Source of the DNA: Tsukamurella sp. TY48
GTDB taxonomy: Bacteria > Actinomycetota > Actinomycetes > Mycobacteriales > Mycobacteriaceae
Direction: 5' to 3'
DNA: 64,000 nt
Assembly (NCBI RefSeq): GCF_019656655.1
Contig: NZ_BPMV01000001.1
Location: 2,170,001-2,234,000 of the forward strand
Shown here: one piece after another, positions 8,507 to 16,567 of the stretch
How the letters are laid out: the number at the start of each line of letters is the position of its first letter
Numbering within the stretch: the first letter of the stretch is position 1
The notes under the pieces: model-generated
Databases searched by the model: none
Seen by the model: only the letters and a program-made list of their open reading frames with translations
What the model was told of the DNA's origin: nothing
Made by a program: the position numbers and the translations under genes

Positions 8507-9193
8507 ATGAACGAGGTGAGCATCCGGAGGTCGAAGTATCCGGGCAAAGAGGAGCGCTCGTATGACGTGCGCAACGCGGACATCCTGTACTCGGTTGGTG
8601 CTGCGTATCAACGACCGGGCGAGGACACCGAAGGAAAAGTCACCGGGCTATGTCCTGAGCGCGCATCAGTAACGATACGCAGAGGCGAAGGGCCCCGCGG
8701 AGAGGAACGGCATCCTTACAGCTTCACCGTGGGTGGGAGCATCGCCAAGAAGGACGGCACCGCTGGCAAGCGAAGTGGCTGCTTCTACTACACCCCGGTG
8801 AACACGCCTGTCTCATACAGTCCAAAGAACGAGCTGCTTGCCCCGGCGTGGGCACGGAGTCTCGTGACAGAGACTGTCACCGCGGACGGCAATTGGCACA
8901 CATTCGACGGGGTCGAGGTCCGCAGGACGCGCGCAAACATCCAGGATCTGTTCATCGTTGATGGTGCGGCGCACATGCGCGACGAGCACCGCTGGGAAGT
9001 TGTCCGTCCACACCGACTCAGCATCGATATGAAGGCTGACGGCTCCGTCATCGTCGGGGCCGAAGGCCCCAAGATCAAGTCAGACGGCACGGAGAGCACG
9101 CTGAAGGGGTACGCAGTTCCAGCACCGTCCACGTATCCAGATTGGCTCTTAGAGCTAATAGCGCAGCAGCGAACTGCACTAGGACTTGACTAA
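8507..9193 (+). CDS. Hypothetical protein
   Basis: The 228-residue product is hydrophilic, without signal peptide or membrane segment. It has beta-rich stretches (YSFTVGGSIAKKDG, WHTFDGVEVRRTRANIQDLFIVDG, HRLSIDMKADGSVIVG). The C-terminus TYPDWLLELIAQQR looks helical. I do not recognise the family. It is monocistronic, converging on the leftward operon that ends at 9226. Confidence 0.55.
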   Translation: MNEVSIRRSKYPGKEERSYDVRNADILYSVGAAYQRPGEDTEGKVTGLCPERASVTIRRGEGPRGEERHPYSFTVGGSIAKKDGTAGKRSGCFYYTPVNTPVSYSPKNELLAPAWARSLVTETVTADGNWHTFDGVEVRRTRANIQDLFIVDGAAHMRDEHRWEVVRPHRLSIDMKADGSVIVGAEGPKIKSDGTESTLKGYAVPAPSTYPDWLLELIAQQRTALGLD

Positions 9194-9225
9194 CCGCTCG
9201 TGGTGGAGCGGGGGCGGCGCAGCGG

Positions 9226-9438
9226 TCAGCGGTGACCGCCTCGGTGGGGCACAGGGACGCCCGCGCGGCGCAGACGGGCTGCGGTGTTCGCGGCGGCGCG
9301 ATGGTCGGATGGCGTCGCGGCCAAGTTGATCCACCGAGTGTCGGTCCCCTCGGGCGGCACGAGCTTGAAGTGCTTCCGACCCTTCACCAAGGTCCAGCCA
9401 GCCGCCTGAGCAGCAGCGATCATCCTGTTCCGGTCCAT
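9226..9438 (-). CDS. HicA-like small protein
   Basis: The 70-residue product resembles the HicA/dsRBD-like fold: MIAAAQAAGWTLVKG, then RKHFKLVPPEG with a histidine at the usual catalytic position, a WINLAATPSD strand, and a final helix ARLRRAGVPVP. HicA proteins are mRNA-cleaving toxins, but no adjacent HicB-like partner is seen, so toxin activity is only a possibility. The same fold forms the C-terminus of the 9592 gene product in the same operon. It starts one base after the stop of the upstream membrane peptide gene. Confidence 0.55.
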   Translation of the reverse strand: MDRNRMIAAAQAAGWTLVKGRKHFKLVPPEGTDTRWINLAATPSDHRAAANTAARLRRAGVPVPHRGGHR

Positions 9439-9439
9439 G

Positions 9440-9595
9440 TCAGCGCCCCCGATCCTCGGGGGACCGACTCGCCGACCTCTGCCCGGTCCCGCTGCCGCCG
9501 AGGACCCGACGGAGCCACGGCCAGCGAGGCGCGAGCCAGATCAGCAGCAGCATGAGCCCGATCCAGACGAAGAAGATGATGTCGTTGGTACTCAT
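9440..9595 (-). CDS. Single-span membrane peptide
   Basis: The 51-residue product has a hydrophobic stretch (IIFFVWIGLMLLLIWLA, about residues 6-22) followed by a basic, cytoplasmic-type tail rich in Arg and Trp. The ATG overlaps the upstream stop (ATGA). A copy of GTCGGTCCCC lies in the coding strand near its 3' end. Function unknown. Confidence 0.6.
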   Translation of the reverse strand: MSTNDIIFFVWIGLMLLLIWLAPRWPWLRRVLGGSGTGQRSASRSPEDRGR

Positions 9596-10353
9596 GCCCC
9601 CGCCTGGCTTGCCGGGGGCTCAGGCACCGAGACTCCGGCACGGCGGAGCTTCGCAGCCAACTTCTTGACTGACGCGCGATCGTTTGGGTCGATGCACCTC
9701 AAGGAGATCCAAGGGGCCTCGACTTCCGCCGGTGGATCCAGCGGGAGTCGATGCGGCCCATACCGCTGCCAAGTCCACCCAGCGGCGAGGGCCGCATCGA
9801 GTACCCCGATGCACCAGAGCCTCTCCGCTGCCGCACCGCTCGGATTGAGTGCACGTGCGGTGTCTAGCCGCGCAGCGCGTACCGTCGCGTTCCGCCTCTC
9901 GCTGCTGGCACGCTTATAGCCCATGAGCCGCACCGTGCCCAGCTCGACATCAAGGTCTGCGACGTGCGCTATCCAGGCGAGGAACTCGACCGTCGGATCA
10001 ACCATCTGCGTCGGCAGTAGCGCATCACCGTCGAGACGGTGCAGCAGGTGTTCCGCCTCGCCCTGCGCGAGACTCCCGGACATCGACCAGAATCCGTCAT
10101 CGACCTCGCTGTGCCCGAGGGCGTCCAACAACGCGCAGTGCAGCTCACTGACACGGTACGTCCGGGCACCAAGGGTGCTGAGGATGTCGTATCGGTGCGT
10201 CTCGCATCGCTCGATGAGCAACATGTACCCGCTGACCAACTCCTCCGCGTCTCCGCATTGGATCCGCTGGGCCAGGGGAGTGCGGAACTCCAGTGTCGGT
10301 AGGCCCATGCGCGACGCTGCGGCCTGGAAGTCGTCGGTGAGGTCGCTGGCCAT
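9592..10353 (-). CDS. Hypothetical protein with C-terminal HicA-like domain
   Basis: The 253-residue protein has an alpha-helical N-terminal region (residues 1-180) of unknown function. Its C-terminal 65 residues align with the stand-alone 70-residue protein two genes downstream (ALAAGWTW..., then PWISL, then KLRRAGVSVPEP). The start at 10353 overlaps the preceding stop (TGATG). The histidine after the first strand (YGPHRLPL) is retained. It may be a regulatory or partner version of the small protein. Confidence 0.55.
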   Translation of the reverse strand: MASDLTDDFQAAASRMGLPTLEFRTPLAQRIQCGDAEELVSGYMLLIERCETHRYDILSTLGARTYRVSELHCALLDALGHSEVDDGFWSMSGSLAQGEAEHLLHRLDGDALLPTQMVDPTVEFLAWIAHVADLDVELGTVRLMGYKRASSERRNATVRAARLDTARALNPSGAAAERLWCIGVLDAALAAGWTWQRYGPHRLPLDPPAEVEAPWISLRCIDPNDRASVKKLAAKLRRAGVSVPEPPASQAGA

Positions 10354-10712
10354 CAGGTCACCTGTCCGCACTGGTCGCAGGTGAGGTTGAACGTGATCCG
10401 GGCGCTGAGTCCATCCGCCGGTGACAGCGTGACGGTGAGGTCACGTGCCTGGAAGAATCCCCGGAGCTGGCCCTGACGCGCCGCGATGTCAGACCATGTC
10501 TGGCCGCGGGACGACACCGGCTCCACGTCGACCCAGTCGCGCTGCTCGTCATGCTCCTCGTACGGCGCGCGAGCGACGATCCGGGGCAGGTGGTGGCGGG
10601 TGTACGACACGACCTGCCCGTCCACGATCCGCTCGCGCTCCTCGGGTACGGAGATCCCGGTGGCCTTGACGCAGGCCAGCCAGCCGTCCTGGTCCAAGTG
10701 GGTCCTCATCAT
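10353..10712 (-). CDS. Stand-alone homologue of the FtsK pre-motor domain
   Basis: The 119-residue product aligns with about residues 320-425 of the FtsK-like protein encoded at 13349. Shared features are WVDVEPVSSRGQTWSDI against WIDIEPIHQRGQTVDDI, a following QLRGFFQ / QLASVLR helix, and the closing SPADGLSARITFNL against APSGDGLFARLNLN. It has no ATPase motifs. It could dock with the translocase or replace that domain in a complex. Two CxxC cysteines (CDQC) end the protein. It overlaps its neighbours on both sides in a leftward operon. Confidence 0.6.
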   Translation of the reverse strand: MMRTHLDQDGWLACVKATGISVPEERERIVDGQVVSYTRHHLPRIVARAPYEEHDEQRDWVDVEPVSSRGQTWSDIAARQGQLRGFFQARDLTVTLSPADGLSARITFNLTCDQCGQVT

Positions 10713-11284
10713 AGGAACCCGTCCGCGTCGGGGGTCAAGTCCTTCGGATCGAACGTCTTGGCCGCGAACTGGTCCTCGCGCGGCGAGCGGTCCTTCGGGT
10801 CGAACTGACCCGCCTTGTCGGTACCCTTCGGTGCACCGGGCACTGTGGGGGCTGTGGGTGCAGACGGAGCGTAGGCCGCGCCCTGACCCTCGCCGGGAGC
10901 CGGAGGTGTCCGAAGGTGCGGCGGGCACGCAGGGGGCTGCGGGGGACCAGGCAGGGGCACACCGCGCTGGAGACCGTGTGCGCGCCGGTCAACCTCCTCG
11001 CGCCACCAGGTCAGATAGAACGCGGCGACGTTGCCGTACCAGTCCTCATAGGTGTCGGGATCCGAGTGCGCCAGGCTGCGGCCAGCGGGCGTATCCGTGA
11101 CCGCGGCGACAGGGTGGGCGAACGAGGCGTCGCCGCCCATGCTCCACGCGGCCTTGTCCCGGGCCTCCGCCCAAGCGGCTTCACGCTTCGCGCGCCGCTC
11201 GTCCGCGTCACGCTGCCCCCACCAGCCTCCGACGAGGAAGAGCGCCGCGACGACGACGACGATGATGATCTTGCCGGTGTCCAT
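10709..11284 (-). CDS. Membrane-anchored Pro-rich protein
   Basis: The 191-residue product has one N-terminal transmembrane segment (IIIVVVVAALFLVGGWW), a charged helical stretch, and a long Pro/Ala/Gly-rich tail with FDPKD repeated twice near the end. Likely a bitopic protein. Homology not recognised. The start overlaps the upstream stop (TGATG), and the stop overlaps the next start. Confidence 0.6.
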   Translation of the reverse strand: MDTGKIIIVVVVAALFLVGGWWGQRDADERRAKREAAWAEARDKAAWSMGGDASFAHPVAAVTDTPAGRSLAHSDPDTYEDWYGNVAAFYLTWWREEVDRRAHGLQRGVPLPGPPQPPACPPHLRTPPAPGEGQGAAYAPSAPTAPTVPGAPKGTDKAGQFDPKDRSPREDQFAAKTFDPKDLTPDADGFL

Positions 11285-11760
11285 CAGGCGACCTCGCGCC
11301 ACGTGCTGCACCAGCGCGCCAGTTCGACCATCGCGATCTCGGTGGCCAATCGGGCGATGAAGTCGCCGTCGGTCGCGGACCAGACCTGCTCCACGGTGTG
11401 GCTCTCCTTACCCACGGGTGCCAGTTCAGCCGCTTTCACGGCGTCCATGAGGGCCGGGTGACGGGCTTCGACCAGCTCGAATGCGCGGTGTCCGGCAACG
11501 TCGCCATCGAAGAAGCTGAGGTTCGAGGCGTACCGGCTCGCGGTCTGATGCGCCCGCGCGTTGAGCAGTCCTGCAACCGGCATGCTCACGTCGTCCCATG
11601 CCGCGGCGGGGCCGTCGATGGCCCGGTCTCCGGTGGAGGTCGCTGGGGTGGCGGCGAGGGCGCGGACGGCGTCGCTGCGCCGCTGCTCGTGCCCGCTGAC
11701 GGTGGGGTGTGCGGTGAGGTACTCCAGCTCCGCGAGCGCCCAGTCCCGTAGGTTTGTCAT
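11284..11760 (-). CDS. Hypothetical protein
   Basis: The 158-residue soluble, mostly helical product begins MTNLRDWALAELEYL and contains a central HEQRRSDAVRAL segment. No signal peptide, membrane segment or family motif is seen. It is followed by the overlapping membrane protein gene, so it belongs to the same leftward operon. Confidence 0.55.
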   Translation of the reverse strand: MTNLRDWALAELEYLTAHPTVSGHEQRRSDAVRALAATPATSTGDRAIDGPAAAWDDVSMPVAGLLNARAHQTASRYASNLSFFDGDVAGHRAFELVEARHPALMDAVKAAELAPVGKESHTVEQVWSATDGDFIARLATEIAMVELARWCSTWREVA

Positions 11761-11793
11761 TTCGTTTCTCCATTCATTTCGACAGTTAGTCCG

Positions 11794-12336
11794 TTAGTTG
11801 CTGTCGCTGTGCCAGCCGTGATCGGCCGCGTGTTGCCGTTGTGCCGTGCGGTTCTGCTGTTCCCGTCGGGCCTTGATCCAGAACCCGATTCCGGTGACCG
11901 CGAGGAGCGCAAGGAACCCGAGGCCGACCATCTTCACCTTATCTCCGAGGTCCGACATGTTTCCGGAGTCCGGCGCTGCCTCGGCGGCATTCCCCGACTC
12001 GGTATTGGTGTCGGTCCCCTGCGCCGGAGTAGGTGCCGTGGACCCGCCGGAGTAACCGGTATTCGAGCTGATTCGTGCTGCCACCGAAGGGCAGTACTTC
12101 GCGAGTTCCTGGACGGAACTGATCGGGCTCGGCGGCTTCTGTGGGATGCAGTTTTCCAGCTCGGCAGTGCTTGCCTTGAGAATCGTCGAGCAGTCGTTCT
12201 GGATGCCTGCCGTGTACTGCTTGATGCAGATGACATCGGTGAAAATGCGCTCGTTCAAGGGCGCGGACTTCTCGCTACATCCAGTTGCAAGGATGCCGAT
12301 AGTGGCAATGGTTGCAGCGACCTTCGCGTGGTTCAC
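11794..12336 (-). CDS. Lipoprotein with C-terminal membrane anchor
   Basis: The 180-residue product has a lipobox (GILATGC), six to seven cysteines in a compact domain (residues 30-85), a Thr/Ser/Pro/Gly linker, and a C-terminal transmembrane helix (MVGLGFLALLAVTGIGFWI) with a basic tail. A GGAAGGAGC site precedes the ATG. It is the first gene of the leftward 12336-9226 group. Such small Cys-rich envelope proteins are common on actinobacterial conjugative elements; the role here is not known. Confidence 0.6.
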   Translation of the reverse strand: MNHAKVAATIATIGILATGCSEKSAPLNERIFTDVICIKQYTAGIQNDCSTILKASTAELENCIPQKPPSPISSVQELAKYCPSVAARISSNTGYSGGSTAPTPAQGTDTNTESGNAAEAAPDSGNMSDLGDKVKMVGLGFLALLAVTGIGFWIKARREQQNRTAQRQHAADHGWHSDSN

Positions 12337-12818
12337 GTTGCTCCTTCCTTGTTCGTCTCTAATTCTAGTGATCCGGACGGCCCTGTGCCGAGAAGTTTTG
12401 GCGTGTCTGCGCTGGCCGGCGACCTATTGATTCCTAATAGGTGAGTGGGATTCTGCGGACATCAGATGGTCCCCATTCGGCCTGTCAGAGCCGTTCCTCA
12501 GGCCAGACCGCGGGGTGCAGACCAGGACTGCTCGACACAGAGCTTCTGTGTGGTCGCGGCGCGACCACCGACGGCCCCGAACAGACCCAGATCCCAGATC
12601 GACCGAAGGGGCCAGACCGGTCAGATTGGCCCCTTCAGAGGGAGCCTCAACGGTCGAAAACCCCCTCCACAGACCTCCACGGTGTAGATGCGCACCACGC
12701 CGGGCACACCGGGGACCGACCCCCGGAAACATCCCGAGGATCCGTGATCCACGTGTGCCCGTGGGCACGTGTGCGCACCCACACATGTCATGTGTGCACC
12801 CGCACGCATCCACATGCA
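12337..12818. other. Hairpin-rich non-coding locus, candidate origin or transfer site
   Basis: No gene is supported here. The interval holds several perfect inverted repeats: 12550-12568 (GTGGTCGC, 3-base loop, complement), 12608-12633 (GGGGCCA arms) and 12780-12796 (CACACATG around one base). CACGTG-like steps lie at 12750-12775, and one GGGGACCGAC copy lies at 12711-12720. It lies directly upstream of nothing on the + strand and just downstream of the DNA-binding and FtsK-like genes. Next to it, within the end of the 12819 gene, is a 55-base AT-rich block. Confidence 0.5.
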
Positions 12819-13334
12819 TCAGGCGGATACCTCACCATCAGAATCAACAGAATCCTGAAACCAGAGTTCCCACCCAACAACCTGTGGAGAAATTTTCTGG
12901 AAAATGGATTTTGAAAAAGAATTTTGAAAATCTGAATTTTCAGAATCCGTACTACCAGTACGTGACATGTGGGTATCCACCCGGACGAAGTTGGCACCCT
13001 TCGCCTGACTGATCGGATGCAAGCGGAGCCGGGCCTTCGTCTTCGAGTACGCCGTGTGAGAGACGCGCGCGATGTTTTCCACAGTGGATCCGGCGGGGCG
13101 TGTTGCTGCGAGCAGTTCCCACTTCATCTCATCCGACGCCTTGAGGGCCAAGTGAAGCTCGTGCAGGATCTGGTGGACCTCGTTGATCGTGGGCTTGTGG
13201 TCCTCAACTGCACACTTCCGAGCCAACCCGATCAACGGCCTCACCGCATCGGTCAGTTCCGTAGCGTAGGCGGGAACCAAGTGCTGCATGAAATCACGTG
13301 CAGCCTTGTTGGCGATGGGATCCTTACGAGGCAT
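12819..13334 (-). CDS. Putative DNA-binding protein upstream of the FtsK-like gene product
   Basis: The 171-residue product has a helical N-terminus and a helix-turn-helix-like segment (GSTVENIARVSHTAYSKTKARLRL). It then has an odd Ser/Phe/Asn-rich C-terminus encoded by AT-rich DNA (12888-12946), unlike the 65% GC surroundings. The tail may be non-native coding through an origin-like sequence. It starts 14 bases after the stop of the FtsK-like gene, in the same leftward direction. A role in binding the adjacent hairpin locus is an inference. Confidence 0.5.
   Translation of the reverse strand: MPRKDPIANKAARDFMQHLVPAYATELTDAVRPLIGLARKCAVEDHKPTINEVHQILHELHLALKASDEMKWELLAATRPAGSTVENIARVSHTAYSKTKARLRLHPISQAKGANFVRVDTHMSRTGSTDSENSDFQNSFSKSIFQKISPQVVGWELWFQDSVDSDGEVSA
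12883..13083. other. AT-rich block with DnaA-box-like sites
   Basis: Between 12888 and 12946 the sequence is strongly AT-rich, with repeated ATTTTGAAAA-type units and a GAATTTTCAGAAT step. It is followed by the inverted repeat GTACTaccAGTAC (12949-12961). TTTTCCACA at 13075-13083 fits the DnaA box TTWTNCACA, and TGTGGAGAA at 12883-12891 is one mismatch away on the other strand. Together they look like a DNA unwinding element. Confidence 0.4.
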
Positions 13335-13348
13335 GCTTGGCTTCTTCC

Positions 13349-15733
13349 TTACTCTATTGAGGCGTGGTTGCCGCTGGACTTGCTGATACCACCGGCGTAG
13401 TTCTCTGCGTCGCTGGGGTCATACATCGCCCGTTCCGGAATGGGAACCCAGTTCCCGTTCTCGTCCTGCCGGTCGAGATTGATCGGGCGGATCATCTCCA
13501 AGTCGGCCCAGTCCATTTCCTGCCACGGATTCTCTGCACCGGCGACGCCAGTCTCGAAGGCCCATCCGATCCGGGACTGGATGCGCGGAGTGGATTCCAG
13601 TGCGGTCTTCCAGCGCTGCCAGTTGTCCAGCATCTCGGGGGTGGCCTTGTCGTACTCGACGGGCTTCGCGCCGGGGCTGTAGATGTACGGCATCTGGATC
13701 AGCTCGACCTCGCCCGTGTCGGTGTCGAGGACGACGCCGCGGCCCTTCATCGACTTGGTGATGCTGGACATCGCGTCGGCGGCAGCCTCGGAACCGTCGA
13801 ACAGCTTCGAAAGCGCCATGTCCTCCTTCTCACCCAGTGCGATACGGCTGCTGACCTGCGCCAACAGGGCGTTGGAGAAGCTCTTGTCCTCGACGCGCTG
13901 CGACGCCCCGATGAAGTGCACGCCGAGGGACCGACCGACCAGCGTGATCTTCTCCAGCGCGCGGAGGTAGTCCTTGAGCGCCGGGTCGGTAGCCATCGCC
14001 TTGGTGAAGAACGCCTGCTCCTCGAAGAGCAGGATGAGGGGTGGGAACGTGCTCGGGTCCACACCCTGCTCGACCAGGTTGTTCCTGCGCTGGGTCTCGT
14101 GGAGCACGTACGCGACCGCGCGGAGCATGCCGCCGCGGGAGGTGGCGACGTGGAGGACGCCGGGGGAGACACCGGGCTTCATCAGGCTCAGCCAGGTGTC
14201 GGCCTTCGCCGCACAGATGATCATCTGCGCTCCCTGGACGCACATCGCCGTCACGCCGGACATCATTGTGCGGGTCTTGCCGCAGCCGGTGGTACCGCAG
14301 ACCAGCGTGTGCGGGATCGTCGCGAGGTGGTTCTCCAACCGCCGACCCTCCGCGGTGACACCCAGCGGCCAGGCGAGATCCTGGTACGCCTTCACCACGC
14401 TCGCCTCGGTGTTTCCGCTGGTAGGGCGCGTGAAATCCTCGGGTTCCATGCCCACGAACGAGGGGAACTGAAGCGGCTTGGTGTTGAGGTTGAGCCGTGC
14501 GAACAGGCCGTCGCCCGAGGGCGCGACCTTGAGGTTGGGCGTCCGGAGTACGGAAGCCAACTGCTTGATCTGGCGCTTGATGTCGTCCACTGTCTGTCCT
14601 CGCTGGTGGATGGGTTCGATGTCGATCCAGGGGCCGCGCAGGCCGATACCGGCACCAGCGAATCGCGGGCTGGCGTGGGATTCGTAGGTCACGGCCTTGC
14701 CGCCGGCCACCTTCTGCCGAGGCTCCGACCTGCGGATTCCCCCGGCCCGAGCCATCTCCCGCCACTTGTTGTGGCCTGGAGTCTCGCGATCCGCAAGGGC
14801 CGCAGCGAGCACCGGAACCTCGACGGCGATCACGTCGAGGGGGTCGGGCTCCGGCGGGGGCGGAGGCCGGAAGTCGAGGCTCCAGGACTTCATTACTGCG
14901 GCGAGCCGGACCCGGATGTCCCAAGTCTCACCTGGCCCGCGGGGGTCGGGTGACTCGATGGTCGACTGGCTCGTGACCATGTCGGTCTCCCACGGATTCT
15001 GCACGTGGAGCACGGATCCGGGGAACGTGCAGCGGAAAACGAGAGCGTCGTAGGTCGGGACGATCCGCACGTCGACCAGGTGCGGCAGGGCATCTCGCTC
15101 CCCGGAGGCGATCACCTGCACGCCCTGCTGTGCAAGCGAGGTGACAGCGTCCGTCATGGTCCGTGCTTTGCCGCCGACTGCGACCCGAGCGTGCAGACCG
15201 AGTCCGGCGCAGTGCTCGCGCCACAAGGTCGGGTTGCCCACGTAGGTCTCCCGCAGGAACTGCCGCGTGAGCTGCGCGTTCTGCTCCGGAGGTAGGTCGC
15301 GGCGCAGGCTTTCACCAGCGCGCGTCCGCTTGTGGACCTTGGTCTTCGGCAGGTCGCGGAGGATCTGAGCGGACCGCGCGCGCATCTTCTTGAGCAGCTC
15401 GGCGTCACTCGCCGCGTCGGGTTCGGGTGCGGCCTTTTTGCTCTTGCCGCGCCCCTTCGGTTTCGGGGTCTCGTCGGCGTCGAAGCCCTCCGGCCGGATT
15501 ACCTTCCCGCTACCGCCAACCTGTTCCCCCTGCTCCGAGGTGACCTTGTCGAACGTCGGCTCCGGCTTGATCCGTTCGGGTTCCTGGGGGACCGACTCCG
15601 CCGGCCTATCGGTTTCCGGCAGGTGCTCCTGGTTCTTCGGCGATGGAGTCACGAACGGGTTCTCTTGCGCCGGAGCAGGATCGGCCTTGGGCCTGTTCCA
15701 GTTCAGGAAGTCGTCGAAGTCAGAGGTGCTCAT
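13349..15733 (-). CDS. FtsK/SpoIIIE-TraB-like DNA translocase
   Basis: The 794-residue protein has a Pro/Glu-rich N-terminus (1-150), an intermediate region, a pre-motor domain (about 320-425) and a RecA-like motor. Walker A is GTTGCGKT near residue 481 and Walker B is PLILLFEEQ, with VGRSLGVHFIGASQR as the motif III region. In actinomycete plasmids such proteins move double-stranded DNA between mycelia or cells, recognising short repeats at a transfer locus. I see no membrane helices; the preceding gene encodes a membrane protein that may anchor it. ATG 15733 is chosen because AAGGGTG lies before it. Confidence 0.85.
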   Translation of the reverse strand: MSTSDFDDFLNWNRPKADPAPAQENPFVTPSPKNQEHLPETDRPAESVPQEPERIKPEPTFDKVTSEQGEQVGGSGKVIRPEGFDADETPKPKGRGKSKKAAPEPDAASDAELLKKMRARSAQILRDLPKTKVHKRTRAGESLRRDLPPEQNAQLTRQFLRETYVGNPTLWREHCAGLGLHARVAVGGKARTMTDAVTSLAQQGVQVIASGERDALPHLVDVRIVPTYDALVFRCTFPGSVLHVQNPWETDMVTSQSTIESPDPRGPGETWDIRVRLAAVMKSWSLDFRPPPPPEPDPLDVIAVEVPVLAAALADRETPGHNKWREMARAGGIRRSEPRQKVAGGKAVTYESHASPRFAGAGIGLRGPWIDIEPIHQRGQTVDDIKRQIKQLASVLRTPNLKVAPSGDGLFARLNLNTKPLQFPSFVGMEPEDFTRPTSGNTEASVVKAYQDLAWPLGVTAEGRRLENHLATIPHTLVCGTTGCGKTRTMMSGVTAMCVQGAQMIICAAKADTWLSLMKPGVSPGVLHVATSRGGMLRAVAYVLHETQRRNNLVEQGVDPSTFPPLILLFEEQAFFTKAMATDPALKDYLRALEKITLVGRSLGVHFIGASQRVEDKSFSNALLAQVSSRIALGEKEDMALSKLFDGSEAAADAMSSITKSMKGRGVVLDTDTGEVELIQMPYIYSPGAKPVEYDKATPEMLDNWQRWKTALESTPRIQSRIGWAFETGVAGAENPWQEMDWADLEMIRPINLDRQDENGNWVPIPERAMYDPSDAENYAGGISKSSGNHASIE

Positions 15734-16328
15734 CAAGGTCACCCTTCAGGATCGGGTCGTCGTCGAGCGGGCGGTGCCGGTTGGTCACGTGGATCGAATA
15801 GCGTTGGCCGACATCGTGATGCCGATGCACCTCGCCCTCGACGCGCATGGTCCCGAACTCGGCCAGCCCGATCGGTACGAAGCCCTGGAGTGGAGCTTCG
15901 TGCAGGCCGTCGTGCGTGGGCTCCAGCACGAGCGCCATGTCTCCGTCGCTGCGGAACTGACCGCCGACGATCGCGAAATGGGGAACAAACACCGTCTTAC
16001 CTGGGAAGATGCCCCACTCGCGGTGCTTCTTGATCGAGCTGTACTTCACACCGCCGACGGTGAACCTGTCGAACAGGTTGGGGCGCTGGTGCCATACGCC
16101 CCAGTTCGCGCCCTCAGCGGCACGGTTCCAGCTCGCCTGCGCCGGACCCAGGCCACCTCGCCGATCAGTGAGGTTCGCCGCGGGGCCGTCGGTGGTCGCG
16201 CCGGAGGTATTGCGGTCCGTCATGAAGTGGATCAAGATTCCCGCACAGGTCAGGATCACGAAACCCCAGAACCCTGCGAGCGGCGCGCCGAAGATCAATC
16301 CGGCGACGAATCCGAGTGCGACCCACAT
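15720..16328 (-). CDS. Membrane protein upstream of the FtsK-like gene
   Basis: The 202-residue product has two N-terminal hydrophobic segments (VALGFVAGLIFGAPLAGFW and GFVILTCAGILIHFM) and a soluble domain of about 150 residues. It overlaps the FtsK-like gene by 14 bases, so the two are co-translated; it may be the membrane anchor of the translocase. The ATG at 16328 is preferred. An upstream TTG at 16367 would run through a leader that contains a hairpin. Confidence 0.55.
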   Translation of the reverse strand: MWVALGFVAGLIFGAPLAGFWGFVILTCAGILIHFMTDRNTSGATTDGPAANLTDRRGGLGPAQASWNRAAEGANWGVWHQRPNLFDRFTVGGVKYSSIKKHREWGIFPGKTVFVPHFAIVGGQFRSDGDMALVLEPTHDGLHEAPLQGFVPIGLAEFGTMRVEGEVHRHHDVGQRYSIHVTNRHRPLDDDPILKGDLDEHL

Positions 16329-16567
16329 GCGACCAAAGTAGCCCTCTGAGGGGGCTATTTCTAGCAAGGGTCGCCATTGTTCCTATTTCTATTGTTGTGG
16401 TGTAACGATCCTGGTCAAGGGGGCGAAACTGTCCAGACAGGGTGTGCCTCAGACGGACTTTTGCGACCTGGCGAAATCGTGTATGAATAGAGTCGGTTCG
16501 ATCATTTCCAGACAGTTGTAGGGGAATCTCTAGAACCTATTCGGACGATTTTGGGAACGAGGGGCAA
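16329..16567. promoter_or_regulatory. Divergent promoter region with TCCAGACAG repeats
   Basis: The leftward side holds TTACACCA, then AGAAATAGGAAC, like the leader at 7497, and a small hairpin near 16340. TCCAGACAG occurs twice (16432-16440 and 16507-16515). On the rightward side TTGCGA (16461) and TATGAAT (16482) form a possible promoter for the recombinase operon. The repeats may be recombinase sub-sites. Confidence 0.4.

Noticed and set aside
12700-12840. CRISPR-like array from the CACGTG/CACACATG repeats
   Set aside because: The units are short, irregular inverted repeats without equal spacers; no cas gene is present.
16165-16377. Leader reading frame starting ATGGCGACC before the membrane protein gene
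   Set aside because: The 70-residue product is Arg-rich and out of frame with the real gene; no family match. A leader peptide role could not be supported.
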